Below, piece after piece: positions 20,443 through 30,949 of a DNA stretch of 64,000 nucleotides. The position numbers and the translations under genes were made by a program. Under the pieces are notes generated by a model. It worked only from the letters and a program-made list of their open reading frames with translations. It ran no database searches and had not been told where the DNA came from. Numbering within the stretch: position 1 is the stretch's first letter; each line of letters starts with the position of its first letter. The DNA is from Gaeumannomyces sp. JS-464 (Eukaryota > Ascomycota > Sordariomycetes > Magnaporthales > Magnaporthaceae): the NCBI GenBank assembly GCA_002197995.1, contig NGZR01000004.1, positions 4,898,001-4,962,000 of the forward strand. The letters are read 5' to 3'.

Positions 20443-21502
20443 ATGTTGTCGCCTCCCTCCTTTCGCCGTTTCCCGGATCTTGCACCCGAGCTTCGGATGG
20501 CCATCTGGGATCACGCAATCGCAGGCCACGTCCAGGGCGCCCTCCAGAATCTCCCGCCTCACCTGCGCAGAGAGCTCGATAGCAAAACTCACTTCTGGGA
20601 CTGCAACGAACATCAAGATCTCGTCGACTGCTTCGCCATTCTGGCCGCCTGCCGCGAGGCGCGCGCGCGCGCCATCGACTACTTCCACCATCTGGCGGGG
20701 CCGAGGCGGCGCTTGCTGTACTTTCCACCGCACCTCTGGCGCCTCGGCAGGTGCCAAGACGGCGCGTTTCCAATCCAGATGAGCTTGGGGCATGACGGCG
20801 GCGCATCCTCGTCTCCCCAGCAGCCGTTGACAACCCTGTGCATCTCACAAGGCCGATTCGCTTCCCCCGGGCAGCTCGTCGACGTCGCCGTCCGCTACTT
20901 TGGCACCGGCATCGAGCGTGTCGTGTTTAAGTTCCGCCTCGGCAGCGCCAGCGGCACGGCGTTGAACCCCTCCGCGTATTGGCCCAACCCCAAATGCGCC
21001 GCAGGGATGGACGTGACTGCCTTGTCGACGCCGTGGGTATCCCCCCGCGCTACGGCTGCCCCAGTATCGGGGCTTGTTCCAAAGGATTACTGGTTGCGCT
21101 GACACTTGACTTTCTGCCCTCAGCTTAAGCATCATAGAAAGCCACAAGCGCATCGTCAGCCCGAAAATCTCGAAACATGGCCCGCCGAAGGCCGTGGAGG
21201 TGATGTCGATCTCGGAAGATCGCAAGATAAGGCGGTCCACGAAGGAACGGTCGCACAGGCGCGACAAGCTGGCCTTGCACCTGTTGATCCTGATGGACCT
21301 TGTCGACGCCGCGCGGGAGAAGCTGCCTCATCTCAAGCACTTCGAGGTCCATTGCCAGCGGGTGACACCGCCCCTGGACCGGGAAACGCCCTTTGACCCG
21401 GACAGGGATATCGAATGGACGAGGGTTGAGAGTGTCCTCAAGGGCGATGCCCAGCTGCTTGGCTGGTTCACTGAGTTTCACGACCATTTCTCGGGCTTTT
21501 AA
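20443..21502 (+). CDS. 2EXR domain-containing protein (322 aa, two exons)
   Basis: Exon 1 is 20443-21032 and exon 2 is 21124-21502. The 91-base intron has donor GTGGGT, branch CTGAC and acceptor CTCAG; the join keeps the frame and gives 322 residues. The N-terminus (FRRFPDLAPELRMAIWDHAI) is the 2EXR signature found in a large fungal family of unknown function, which is F-box-like in its opening motif. A conserved-looking ILAACREARARAIDYF follows. The C-terminal exon contains KLALHLLILMDLVDAAREKLPHLKHFEVHC, typical of the family's C-terminal half. There are no membrane segments and no signal peptide. The frame is intact. Such genes are very numerous and fast-evolving in Sordariomycetes; the role is unknown. 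Confidence 0.8.
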
Positions 21503-21651
21503 TTAACATAATGCTTTCCTGTGCTAGGCGGCCGCCCCATATGTACAAGTGCGAATCTGCTTGTCCTCTCTCCAGGCCACCCTGGTTTACCGTTTTGACA
21601 GCAAGCCAACACATCCGTTGCCGACCGCCCCATGCACAACCTTACAATCTC

Positions 21652-22494
21652 CTACTTGGCCTGGAACTGGTTGAAGAAGTCCCACGAGTACCTGGGGGCA
21701 AACGCGACGTTCGACCCCTGGTCCGACTGGGACGGATTATGGTCACCATTGTGGATGACCCAGGTGACGGGGTACCCTTCCTTGCAGCCCTTGTACTCGA
21801 CCTTGACGTGCCTCCCACCGTTGGGTTGTGGCTCGCTGATGGGCGTGCAGCCGTTGAGGCGCACGAACCGGTCGCGCATGGCGCGGCCGCCCTGGACGTT
21901 GAGGACCGAGTCGCTGGTGCCGTGCTGGCCGTAGTAGGCGACGGGCTCGTTGCCGCCCTGGCACCCGGATAGCTGGCTGCTCGACAGCGGCGCGATGGCG
22001 CGCACGTCCTTGGGGCGGGCGCAGGCCCAGGCGAAGGAGATGGCACCGCCGTAGCTGAAGCCCGTGGCGAAGCGCAGGCTGGTCTCGATGCAGAGGTCGG
22101 CCTCGACGGCCTTGACGATGTTGTCGACAAAGGTGATGTCCTGCCCGCCCTGGTTGGCCCAGCCGTTGTTGAAGCCGTTGGGCGACACGAAGACGGCGCT
22201 GTTGTTGGACAGGGGCGGCAGGCCGTACCAGGCGATGGTGCCGCCGCCGCCGTTGGCGATCTGCTGCGCCGTGCCGCCGAGGGCGTGGAAGGTGAAGATG
22301 AGCTTGTGCGCCTTGTTGCGGTCGTAGTTGTCGGGCAGCTTGACGATGTACTGCCGCCCGTTGAGGGTGGCCGTCGCGCCGTTGCGGATCGACGGCGTCT
22401 TGCCGCACCCTGCCGACCGCGCCGCGCTGGCGGTGCCGACGAGGAGGACGAGGGCCGCCGCCGCAAGGACGAGGAGGCGGAGTTGGTGTAGCAT
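21652..22494 (-). CDS. Secreted feruloyl esterase, CE1 / PHB-depolymerase-like family (280 aa)
   Basis: Intact single-exon gene. A signal peptide (about residues 1-24, ending TASAA) precedes SAGCGKTPSI and GRQYIVKLPDNYDRNKAHKL, the standard opening of fungal CE1 feruloyl esterases and related polyester depolymerases. The nucleophile elbow is GFSYGG with Ser147. Likely partners are Asp195 (GTSDSVLNV) and His252 (IHNGDHNP). Multiple Cys residues suit disulphide bonding in the secreted enzyme. Members release ferulic and p-coumaric acids esterified to arabinose side chains of plant xylan or pectin. There is no C-terminal carbohydrate-binding module; the protein ends directly after the catalytic domain. 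The GH93-like gene 1.5 kb downstream acts on arabinan, so both point to use of plant cell-wall side chains. The precise ester specificity is not readable. Confidence 0.88.
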   Translation of the reverse strand: MLHQLRLLVLAAAALVLLVGTASAARSAGCGKTPSIRNGATATLNGRQYIVKLPDNYDRNKAHKLIFTFHALGGTAQQIANGGGGTIAWYGLPPLSNNSAVFVSPNGFNNGWANQGGQDITFVDNIVKAVEADLCIETSLRFATGFSYGGAISFAWACARPKDVRAIAPLSSSQLSGCQGGNEPVAYYGQHGTSDSVLNVQGGRAMRDRFVRLNGCTPISEPQPNGGRHVKVEYKGCKEGYPVTWVIHNGDHNPSQSDQGSNVAFAPRYSWDFFNQFQAK

Positions 22495-24016
22495 TTCGGG
22501 AGGTCTTTTCGTTAAGGTCGTCCGAAAGGGTCGTCACGATGGAGGATGGATCCTCCGCCATCTCTGATCGGGGGCAGATGGAAAGAAAGTCCTTTCATTT
22601 TATACCTTGCCACGCTCCGTCGTCCGTCGCTGCCATCAACTCTTTTCGGCATGTCTACTCTGGTTTTCTTCCCGGCGACAGACAACCGCCCTGGGCTAAT
22701 CCCAGAGACATCCCCAACGCCAAGGACTCGCGTCGGCGTGGGATAATTAGCAGTTTGCACTGAGCATTGATGAAGTCTTCTTGGCATTATTGTTCCAAAT
22801 TTCTAGCAGCATCTAACCGCACTTCATATGTGAGCGCCCGGCTTGGCCACAGAGCCCGTAATGGTCTGCAGGCTGTGGCACCGCGCGCGTCGCGACTTTA
22901 ACCGGAAAGGATGCCCACCAACCCCCATATATAAAGGACCTCTCTCCCGCAGATCTACGCGCGGCAGATCGGCAGAGCCTCGCTCGCAAACAAACATCAT
23001 AAATGAGCAGGGCTTGGGGCTCCGGCGGAGTAGAACCAAGAACCCAAAAATATGGAAAATCTCGGCAAGGAGATCAGTGGCAAGACGGCAACAACAAACC
23101 CGTCGGTACATCTCTCATCATCAATCGCAGACCAAGTCAACCCCGTGTCATTCCACGTGAGCAACAGCCGGGAAGTATAGGCTATTGTACTACAGTCGGC
23201 AATCACCCCTGGGGCTGGGCAACAAGTAGCAGGGCTGTGTTGTTGCATGGTTTTCTAGAATGCGATCGGCTGGACGAGGCAGATCCACGCTCGACTCCTA
23301 GGACCTCCCAACCGCAAGCTCAGGAGACACATCACATGGTATTCAAGGGAATGTTCCCTGGAACGCGCGCACAATCCCATGATTCCGGTAACTTCCACCC
23401 CAGAAGCAGAGCATTCCTGCCACCCGGGCACACCTTGCTGACGTGCCGCCGTCCCGGTCTCTAGCACCGTATGATTGACACGTGGATCAACGGAAGGAGA
23501 ACTGTAAAAGCCCTTACGGCCTGGATGTTCGCCGACTGGATCTGATGATAGGATGGAAGAACCAGGGGCTGCCCGCGTCGGATCAACTCCAGGCCCCGCG
23601 CGGGTACCTGAACGCCCTCGCGGCTAAAATGGGATGCAGGACAAACAACGAACCGCTCCAGCCAGACGTCTCTGCACCTTCATCCCCGCACGCTTCCCGC
23701 GGCCAATTGACGCGGTGTAATTGGAGCCGAGTTGTAAGTGCAGAGCCGCCGGCTGGAGGGAGGCGAAATGACACCACTGTTGGTCAGAATATCGTTTGCG
23801 GCTGGAGCCGGGGCGCTGGCTGCTTTATAAGAATAATCAGGGCTCACTTCCGCCTGGGCGGCCATTGGGGGACCAGGGAAGCCTGTCCATCCCGGTGGCA
23901 CATCCCATCTCTCTCCTGAAACACGCCCACCCAGAGCAGAGCAATCGACGCTTCCTCCGGTTCCTTCCCCTCCCTGACAGGCGCGCCGTGACAGCCAAGA
24001 GGAATCCACAGCCAGG
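22495..24016. other. Divergent intergenic region between two cell-wall enzyme genes
   Basis: About 1.5 kb lying between the starts of the feruloyl esterase (minus) and the GH93-like gene (plus), so both promoters are here. TATA-like CATATATAAAGG is at 22925-22936. Open frames in it have no recognisable domain. Confidence 0.5.
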
Positions 24017-25250
24017 ATGCGCCTCCTCTCAGCCCTGTGCTACGTCGCCTCCGCCTCCATGGTGGCGGCGGCGGCGGGGTGCACGCCGCGGCCCTGGAGC
24101 ACGTTTGCGCACCACACCATCTTCAAGGCGCCCAAGGGGACGCGGCTCGTGTACCCGCGGCAGGCGGAGCTGTCGGACGGCACGCTGATCGTGACGGCCA
24201 GCTTCTTCGGCGGGCCGCAGCCGGCCTACTTCCCTGTCTTCGAGAGCAAGGACGGCGGCGCCACCTGGGCCTACATCTCCAACATCACGGACCAGGTCAA
24301 CGGCTGGGGCATCCGGCGCAGCCGGCCCTGCTCGAGCTGACCGAGAAGATCGGCGACTACGACGTCGGCACCATCCTGGCCTCGGGCAACAGCTGGAGCA
24401 ACAAGGGGACGCGGATCGACGTGTACGCGAGCAAGGACAAGGCGCGCACGTGGGAGTTTGTCAGCCGCGTGACCGAGGGCGGCAGGCCCAACACCACCAA
24501 CGGGGCGACGCCAGTCTGGGAGCCGTTCTTGATGTGAGCAGACCTGCGGCAACGATAAGAAACGAGAGAGAGAAAGAAGAAGACAAGCTGACTCCCCCGA
24601 CGCCAGGCTCTACGACCACCAGATCGCCGCCTTCTACTCGGACCAGCGCGACCCCAAGCACGGCCAGAAGCTCGCGCACCAGGTGTCGGCAGACCTCAAG
24701 ACCTGGGGCCCCGTCGTCAACGACGTCGCCTGGCCCGAGTACATGGCGCGCCCCGGCATGACGGTGATCGCGTACGTGCCGCCCATCAAGAAGTACATCC
24801 TGGTCTACGAGTACCCCATCGGCAACCAGTCGTCGCACGGCGCCCACTACCCGGTTCCACTACCGGCTCGCCGACTCGCCCTTGCTCTTCGACAGCGGCG
24901 ACGACTACCCCATCGTCATCGGCGGCGACTTCGCCCCCAACGCGTCACCTTACGTCGTCTGGACGCCCGAGGGCGGGCCCAACGGGACCATCATCGTGTC
25001 GGACGCCGATTACGACGACCTGTACACCAACACGGCCGGCGGCGACCCGGACAAGTGGGTGCGCAACGGCACGCCGCAGCCGGGCGCGTACAGCCGGTCG
25101 CTGCACATCTTCAACAACCGGCCCGACCGCTTGGCCATTATCGGAGGAGACACGTTCGACGGCGCGGTTCCAGACCTGACGCTGAGCGTCGTGAGCGTCA
25201 AGGCGTTGCTCGCCAACGAGACCGACACTCCTCATGGTGGCGGGAAGTAG
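24017..25250 (+). CDS. GH93-like exo-arabinanase (BNR/Asp-box beta-propeller), secreted, two frameshifts
   Basis: A signal peptide (MRLLSALCYVASASMVAAAAG) leads into a six-bladed-propeller protein resembling family GH93 exo-1,5-alpha-L-arabinanases. Recognisable blocks are VYPRQAELSDGTLIVTASF, an Asp-box-like FESKDGGATWAYIS, YASKDKARTWEFVS, TPVWEPFLM with the family's WEPF motif, FYSDQRDPKHGQKLAHQVS and SPYVVWTPEGGPNGTIIVS. One intron (24534-24606) has donor GTGAGC, branch CTGAC and acceptor CCAG. Two one-base indels disrupt the frame: a missing base near 24316 (after NGWGIRR) and an extra C near 24860 (after GAHYPV). Conservation resumes at once each time. With these the protein would be about 385 residues. 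GH93 enzymes release arabinobiose from pectic arabinan. Confidence 0.75.
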
Positions 25251-25721
25251 AAATAGGTTAAAAGCACGGGGTTTTGAGGCGATGTGTTAATTGAGCATAG
25301 GAGAGAGGAGGGCCAAAAGAAGAGGAGAAAGGGCGAGGTAGGATATCGCAAAAGGACCACGGCGGATTGTATGCTTCCGCACCAGCCATTCAGCGTAAAA
25401 TTTAATATCCCATCGTCTCCAGGAAAACTTCCCTTTCGTGTCATCATAGGTGGTTCGTGTCGCCCAGGGGTAGAAACGAATGGTGGCTGATCGTCTCAAG
25501 GTGAGCTAGGAGAGGAGGGTGCGCAAGCCCGCTTCGGTCGTAAATAGCGTATCCCGTTGTCCGTTATATGCGTAGGTGCCTTACTGTTCCCATTCGATTG
25601 TCTGTTGTCCTCGGGCTGGTCCGCGCCGCCCTCCTGCTCCTTATACAAGCCTTCCGCGTTTGGCAGCAAGGCTTCTTTTTTATTATTATTTTTATTTTCT
25701 TTTTTTTCTTTTCCGCACTAA
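25251..25721. other. Convergent intergenic region with T-rich tract
   Basis: 3' flanks of the GH93-like gene and the Pth11-like gene. A long T-rich tract with ATT units lies at 25676-25712. No gene is seen. Confidence 0.5.
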
Positions 25722-27071
25722 TCAATCCCGCCGCACCCCGGCCTCTATGACGGTCCGCGACCCGAACTGCGACGACGGCCGCGTCAGCTCAAACTCGTCC
25801 GACTGCAGCTGCGACTTCTGGCGGGCGTACGACCGCATGGGGCCGCGGTTCCCGGACTTGTCGGTGCTGCCGCCGGCGCCAGCGCCGCCCGACGTGGTCC
25901 AGCGGGCGGCCGACTTGAGCCAGGCGGGCGCGTAGCGCGACAGGAGCGGCCGCATGGACGCCATGCAGTTTGTGATGATGTACGTGCTCGTCTCGATGAT
26001 GGACCAGCCAACCAGCGCGACCGATGCGACTGGATACGAGATAGGGTGTCAGTGCATGGCAATCGGGCAGGGGGTGTCATTGACGCTAGGCGTATGAGAC
26101 TTACAGGTTCGATCGCCGAATGCGGATGTGTTGAAGAAGGTCACGGCACGTATTATCGAGGCAACCATGCCGCTTTTGAGGGAACATCTCGACGGTTAGA
26201 TAGGACGCCCAGAGAGAGAGAGGCCGTGGAAAAAATGGAGAGGCACGACTTACAAACTCCCAACCGCAAAAATCAGCAGCAGCGCAATCCTCTTGGCGAC
26301 AGGCAGCTTCAACTCCCAGACGGTCTGCAGGGGCATGGCGATGATGACGGCGTCCAGGATGATGCCCGGGATGGCCTGGCCGTGGAAGAAGGCCTGGACG
26401 TCGATGCACGTGCCGCCGCCGGGCAGCGCCTTGTCCCACCAAAAGGCGATGGGCCGGCACTGGAAGCAGGCGGTGATGAAGAAGGCCAGCGAGGTCGCGG
26501 CCAGCAGGCCCAGGACGACGAAGGCGAGGGTTCGCATGGGGCCCTTCCAGTTGAGCACGCGCAGGTACAGGAAGACGATGGCCATCTTGGGCAGGCACAT
26601 GGAGACAAAGTAGATGAGCTCAAAGGCGAGGATGCACTGCGCCCAGCCAGTCAGCTTGGCCGGGTCGTGCCGTTCGAGATACTGGACGTGCTGGCCGACG
26701 CCGCCGACACGAGTCATCACTGCCCGGACGAAAGGGGTCAGCCGGCTTCCATGTTTTGTGTTGGCAGGCAGATCAGGGCCCGAATCACAAGAAGAAAGAA
26801 AGGAACCCCTACCCAGCCCCATGGCGCACATGGCCAGGTTCACAACATACGCGGCCACGAGGAACAGGTCGTCGAGGAACACGACGGACGCGACGATGAA
26901 GTTCTTGGCCCAGAAGCGCAGCGCCATAAACACCGAGGTGAGGACGATGAAGGCGATCGAGATGCCGTCGAGCACGTGCGCCTGGCTGTCGGCCAGCCTG
27001 TCCAGCGGGATTTCGCTCTTTTCCGTTCCTCCTCCCCCCATCAGGTGCATCACCGAGAGCTCCCCCGCCAT
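25722..27071 (-). CDS. Pth11-like seven-helix membrane protein (fungal rhodopsin domain, 366 aa)
   Basis: Four exons on the minus strand: 27071-26813, 26719-26254, 26172-26105 and 26029-25722. The three introns (93, 81 and 75 bases) have branch sites such as CTAAC and CTGAC, and all junctions keep the frame, giving 366 residues. The start (MAGELSVMHLMGG) follows Ser/Pro-rich upstream text that is not needed. Helix text includes GISIAFIVLTSVFMALRFWA, VVFLDDLFLVAAYVVNLAMC, GWAQCILAFELIYFVSMCLP with KMAIVFLYLRV, ATSLAFFITACFQCRPIAFW (the QCRP-FWD pattern of this family), IIARAVTFFNTSAFGD and VALVGWSIIETSTYIITNCM. The C-terminal 90 residues are cytosolic and low-complexity. The family is named for Magnaporthe Pth11, a sensor needed for host-surface recognition. 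No CFEM domain is present. The ligand is unknown. Confidence 0.9.
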
Positions 27072-29256
27072 CGCCCGGGTCGGTGTGTGCTGTGTCCCTG
27101 CGGCTCGTTGGATCGGCGATGTGATGGGGTCGGGTCGGGTCGAGTTGTCGATCGACAGCTGATATCGATCTGTCTCCCTTTTTTGTCCGGGCACGGGGTG
27201 TGCGGGAAAGGGAGGGGGAGAAAGGCGCACACGACAACTAAAAGCAAGAAAAGGGATCGCGATCGACAGCGGAGCCCATCGCATACATATGCACGGAAGC
27301 AAGCCCAGAAGCAAAATAACAACAGGCACCCGCCTCCCCTGCCCTCTTTAACCCGAATAGAGATTCTGGGGGAATGGCGCGGCTTGGCAGGACCGCGGTA
27401 TTTACATAGCTGGGGTGGTTGGCTGAACCAAGCAAGGAGGTAGGAGCTGGGGCTTCCATGCATCTATCGGCCGATACCCCGGTTGGGGAGCCTTTGCCGG
27501 CCGACGTGACTGGTTCAGGCCTGTTCCGCGTTTCTTCCATTGGCCCATTCCCTTTCATCCTTCACATGCCCCATCAAGGCATACCCAGTTCCCGGCTTCA
27601 GGTTGCTTGTTCGTTTCTCTCTCGAACACCTCCATGCTTCCTCCTCTCAGAGAGTGGATCATGGGCGGCGACATGTACATATGTATTGCTGCTACCATCG
27701 CCCCGTCGGTCACCCCCTGCGTCTTAATGCAGGGAATTGCGCCCTGACAGATTTGTGTCAGCCTCCAGGAATGCAACCTTCCCATTTCCGCTTGGGACGA
27801 GATGCGAGCCCAGAAAATGCGACAAGAGACGAGAATTTCGTTTCGAAGAAAAAAAAAAAAAAAAATCTGCAGCCTTCCACTGCCGGGGGGCGGGGACCCA
27901 CAATAAAGCGGGGGCCTCGTCGGTAAATGACTCGCGCCGCCAATGGGCGGCCGTCCGGAGCCGCGGCCAGCCAGCCTTGAGATTGGGGCGGCCCCGCCCA
28001 CACGACACGGATGGCGCCGGGGGGTGCGTCAATAGCGGGCGTCTAGAACAATTTGAACCTCTCTATCCTGGCACGACTGATCAATGTCAGCCCGGCCAGG
28101 GGACACAATGCGGAAGGAAGGTGCGCGCAAGGCGAGCAGGGGGGCCACTTCTGTCGCATATCATTTCCATGTCATCAGCGTCATTTTTGTTTGGGTTGAT
28201 GGCCTTGGCAGTATGAAACCAACATCAACCAGAAAAAAAAGAAAAAAAGGGGGACAAACCAATCAGTTACCGAGTACCAGAAGAGCCAACAAATGTTTCG
28301 AGTGGCCAGGAAACGCAACCCCGTCCAGGACAGGCGCCGCCGCTGCACGGCATTGGATTGTCGTCAGTCGCTCGTGCGCTGCGCTGTGTCAGGCATCAAC
28401 CTTGCACACGCACGGGAGCCGCCCCAGATTAAGAAAAAGGGACAGGGCATGGCGAGCGAGTATTGGATGAATTTTAAAAAGTCTTGTTTAGTGCCTGCAG
28501 CTGCTTTGCGGCCTTTTGGGCAAAAGGGGAAAGCCTTTCCAAATATTTCACTGGCCGAGGCGGCGGCGCAAGGTGTCAGTAGTGGACAGCCAAAGTTCGT
28601 ATCCTTGACTTACTACGTAGCCTGCAAAAATGGCGACAGGGAAGAATGATTGACTTACTCGTGGATACTGGGAGGAGGCGCCAGCGGAAATCAGAGAAAA
28701 ATGGAAGAGGATTTGTGGCAGAGAGAAGATGCATGACGCGTCTGTCGCAGTTGGGCCGACACGCTGTCCAAAGGCGTCGCCGCCTCCTGCCACAATCCTT
28801 ATAGGCGCCAGTGGCGAAAGGGATAGGTGACCAGCAGGTGAGGATTCCCAGGTACATTATTCGACCGGATGTCGCCGGGGCGGTGGGGGACCCGTTTCCC
28901 AAGAAGAAACAGCTTGACCAAAGGGAAGAGGAAGTAATGATTCACTATCAACACAAGTGGCGTAAAGATTATTTATATAATTAGCCCTTGTAGGCCTTTA
29001 AATTCCATTATAATTTGGGGATCAAGCCTGCGGGTGGAAGCCACCAAAGCCAAAAGTGCGGTATCCGCTGGTATCTAGGAAGGTAGCCTAGGGCCACAAA
29101 CCAAAGGCGAAGGCGCATAGAAACTAAGAAAACAAAACGTGAAAGCCAAGTAGGCACAGAGGTAAAAAGACGTCATCAACATTTCATAGTCCACGTCGTC
29201 AGCCATACACAGAGGCAGCAGGTAGGCAACGAGGACGTCATGGAGCCGTCACAGGC
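27072..29256. other. Gene-free interval upstream of the Pth11-like gene
   Basis: About 2.2 kb with a 17-base poly-A tract (27849-27865) and CT-rich patches. Open frames on both strands look like GC-rich chance frames. The left part is the Pth11-like promoter and the right part the 3' flank of the transporter gene. Confidence 0.5.
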
Positions 29257-30949
29257 CTAGACCCTAGGAGCGGCGGCGGTCTCGGCATGGTCGGCACCAT
29301 GCTCGCTGCTGGCCTCGGGGCCCGACTTCTCCCGGGCGGCGGTCTCGATGCCAGCGCGGTGCCTGAAGTTGTCGGTGGGCTCCCAGTCGGCCGACTTGCG
29401 GGCCGACTTGCACTCGGCGTACATCAGGTCGACCTCCTCGAGGGACAGGCCCTTGGTCTCGTAGATGAAGAAGTAGACAAAGGCGATGCAGCCGAAGCAG
29501 CAGGCGAACCAGACGAAGAAGATCTTGGACTGCAGGTTGGCGTAGCCGGCGCCGTAGTTGACGAGGTAGGGGTCGAGTAGGCGATGGCCCAGTTGAGAAG
29601 CCACTGTTGTTCGCGCGGAGTTAGCGGGTGTGTGCCCACAAGGCAGCATGTTGCAATGGACAAATACTCACGTTGGTGGCAGTGGTGATGGACAGGCCCT
29701 TGGCACGGTGTGAGCGGGAAGATCTCGCCCGTGACGACCCAGGCGAGCGGGGCCCCAGGTGGAGGCGAAGAAGAAGATGTAGATGCAGACAAAGGCGACA
29801 CCGGCCTTCTGGGCATCAGTGTTGAAGACGAGGATCTTGCCCTGGGCGTCCTGGCCCGTGGTCAGGGTTCCGAGCATCGCGACGAGGAACTGGCTGATGG
29901 CCATGCCGATGGCACCGCCAAGCAGGAGAGCGCGGCGGCCCCACTTGTCGACGGCCCAGAGTCCCGGGAGGGTCGAGACGACGTTGATGACCGAGAAGTG
30001 ATCATCTGGATGACGAACGGCTGGCTGAGACCCGAGTTCTCAAAGTACTTAGCCGTAGTAGAAGATGAAGTTGATGCCCGTCAGCTGCTGCAGAGCCTGG
30101 AGGCCCATGCCCGTGAGCTGGCGCTTGAGCATGGGGCCTCGGAAGCAGTCGATGTAGCTGGCGGTGCCGATGCTCATCTCGTAGTCGTGGTTGGCCTTGA
30201 TCTCGGCGACCTCGTCGTCGACGGCGGGTGGTCCGCTGGCAGGCGACGGAGCTTGCCGAGAGCGACCTTGGCGCGGTCAAGCTTGCCCTGCCTGATTAGG
30301 AAACGCGGGGTTTCGGGCAGGAGGAGCATGCCGACGATGAGGATAAGCGACCAGGCGAACTGCACGGCGATGGGGATGCGGTACGAGCCCGTGTCGTTGT
30401 GCAGATGCGTTGCGTTGTCAACGACTGCGGCGAGCAGCAGACCGATGGTGATGGACAACTGGTAGGCGCCGACAATAGCACCGCGGATCCACTTCGGAGC
30501 CGTCTCGGACTGGTACAGGGGAATCAGAGCAGAGATCAGACCGACACCGAGACCGGCGAAGAAGCGGCCAGCGAGGAAGAGCGGCAGGGCGGTGGCAGCA
30601 GTCTGGAAAACGACACCCAGGTTGAAGACCCAGGATGAGGCGATCAGGGCCCAGCGACGGCCGATGGTGTCAGCCATGAGGGGCGAGAGGAGGGCACCGA
30701 AGAAGGTGCCGGCAGAGAGGATCGACACGACAGCGGCCTCCTCCGAGGGGAGACGCCGGGGTTGCCTGCAGCATCGACGTAGCCCGTCGAGAACTGCTTT
30801 TTCCAAAAGTCCATGGCCAGGATGCCGCTGATGGTGCCCGTGTCGTAGCCGAACAGGACACCGCCGAAGGCGACAAAGGCACCGACCGCAATGGCGGGCC
30901 AGGCCGCGCCGGCCTCGTTCTCGGGCCGCTTCACAACGGCGCGAACCAT
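29257..30949 (-). pseudogene. Hexose transporter (MFS sugar porter), full length but with about seven indels
   Basis: ATG at 30949 (MVRAVVKRPENEAGAAWPAI), stop at 29257. Sugar-porter motifs appear in order: GGVLFGYDTGTISGI; AAVVSILSAGTFFGALLS; DTIGRRWAL; RFFAGLGVGLISALIPLYQ; ETAPKWIRGAIVGAYQLSIT; LPETPRFLIRQGK; GLQALQQLTGINFIFYYG; WGPLAWVVTGEIFPL; YFFIYETKGLSLEEVDLMY. This pattern matches fungal high-affinity glucose/hexose transporters at the plasma membrane. One intron, 29671-29604, has donor GTGAGT and branch CTAAC. One- or two-base indels near 30748, 30226, 30050, 29996, 29750, 29705 and 29568 break the frame. Protein similarity resumes immediately after each and no missense decay is evident, so sequence error is likelier than ancient loss. 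If the indels are real, the gene is dead. Confidence 0.85.

Noticed and set aside
21642..22466. Long Ser/Arg/Pro-rich minus-strand frame over the feruloyl esterase
   Set aside because: It is an out-of-frame reading of the esterase gene.
26046..27443. 465-codon plus-strand open frame opposite the Pth11-like gene
   Set aside because: It is antisense to a well-supported four-exon seven-helix protein, is highly charged and low-complexity, and has no family features. This is typical of a GC-rich shadow frame.
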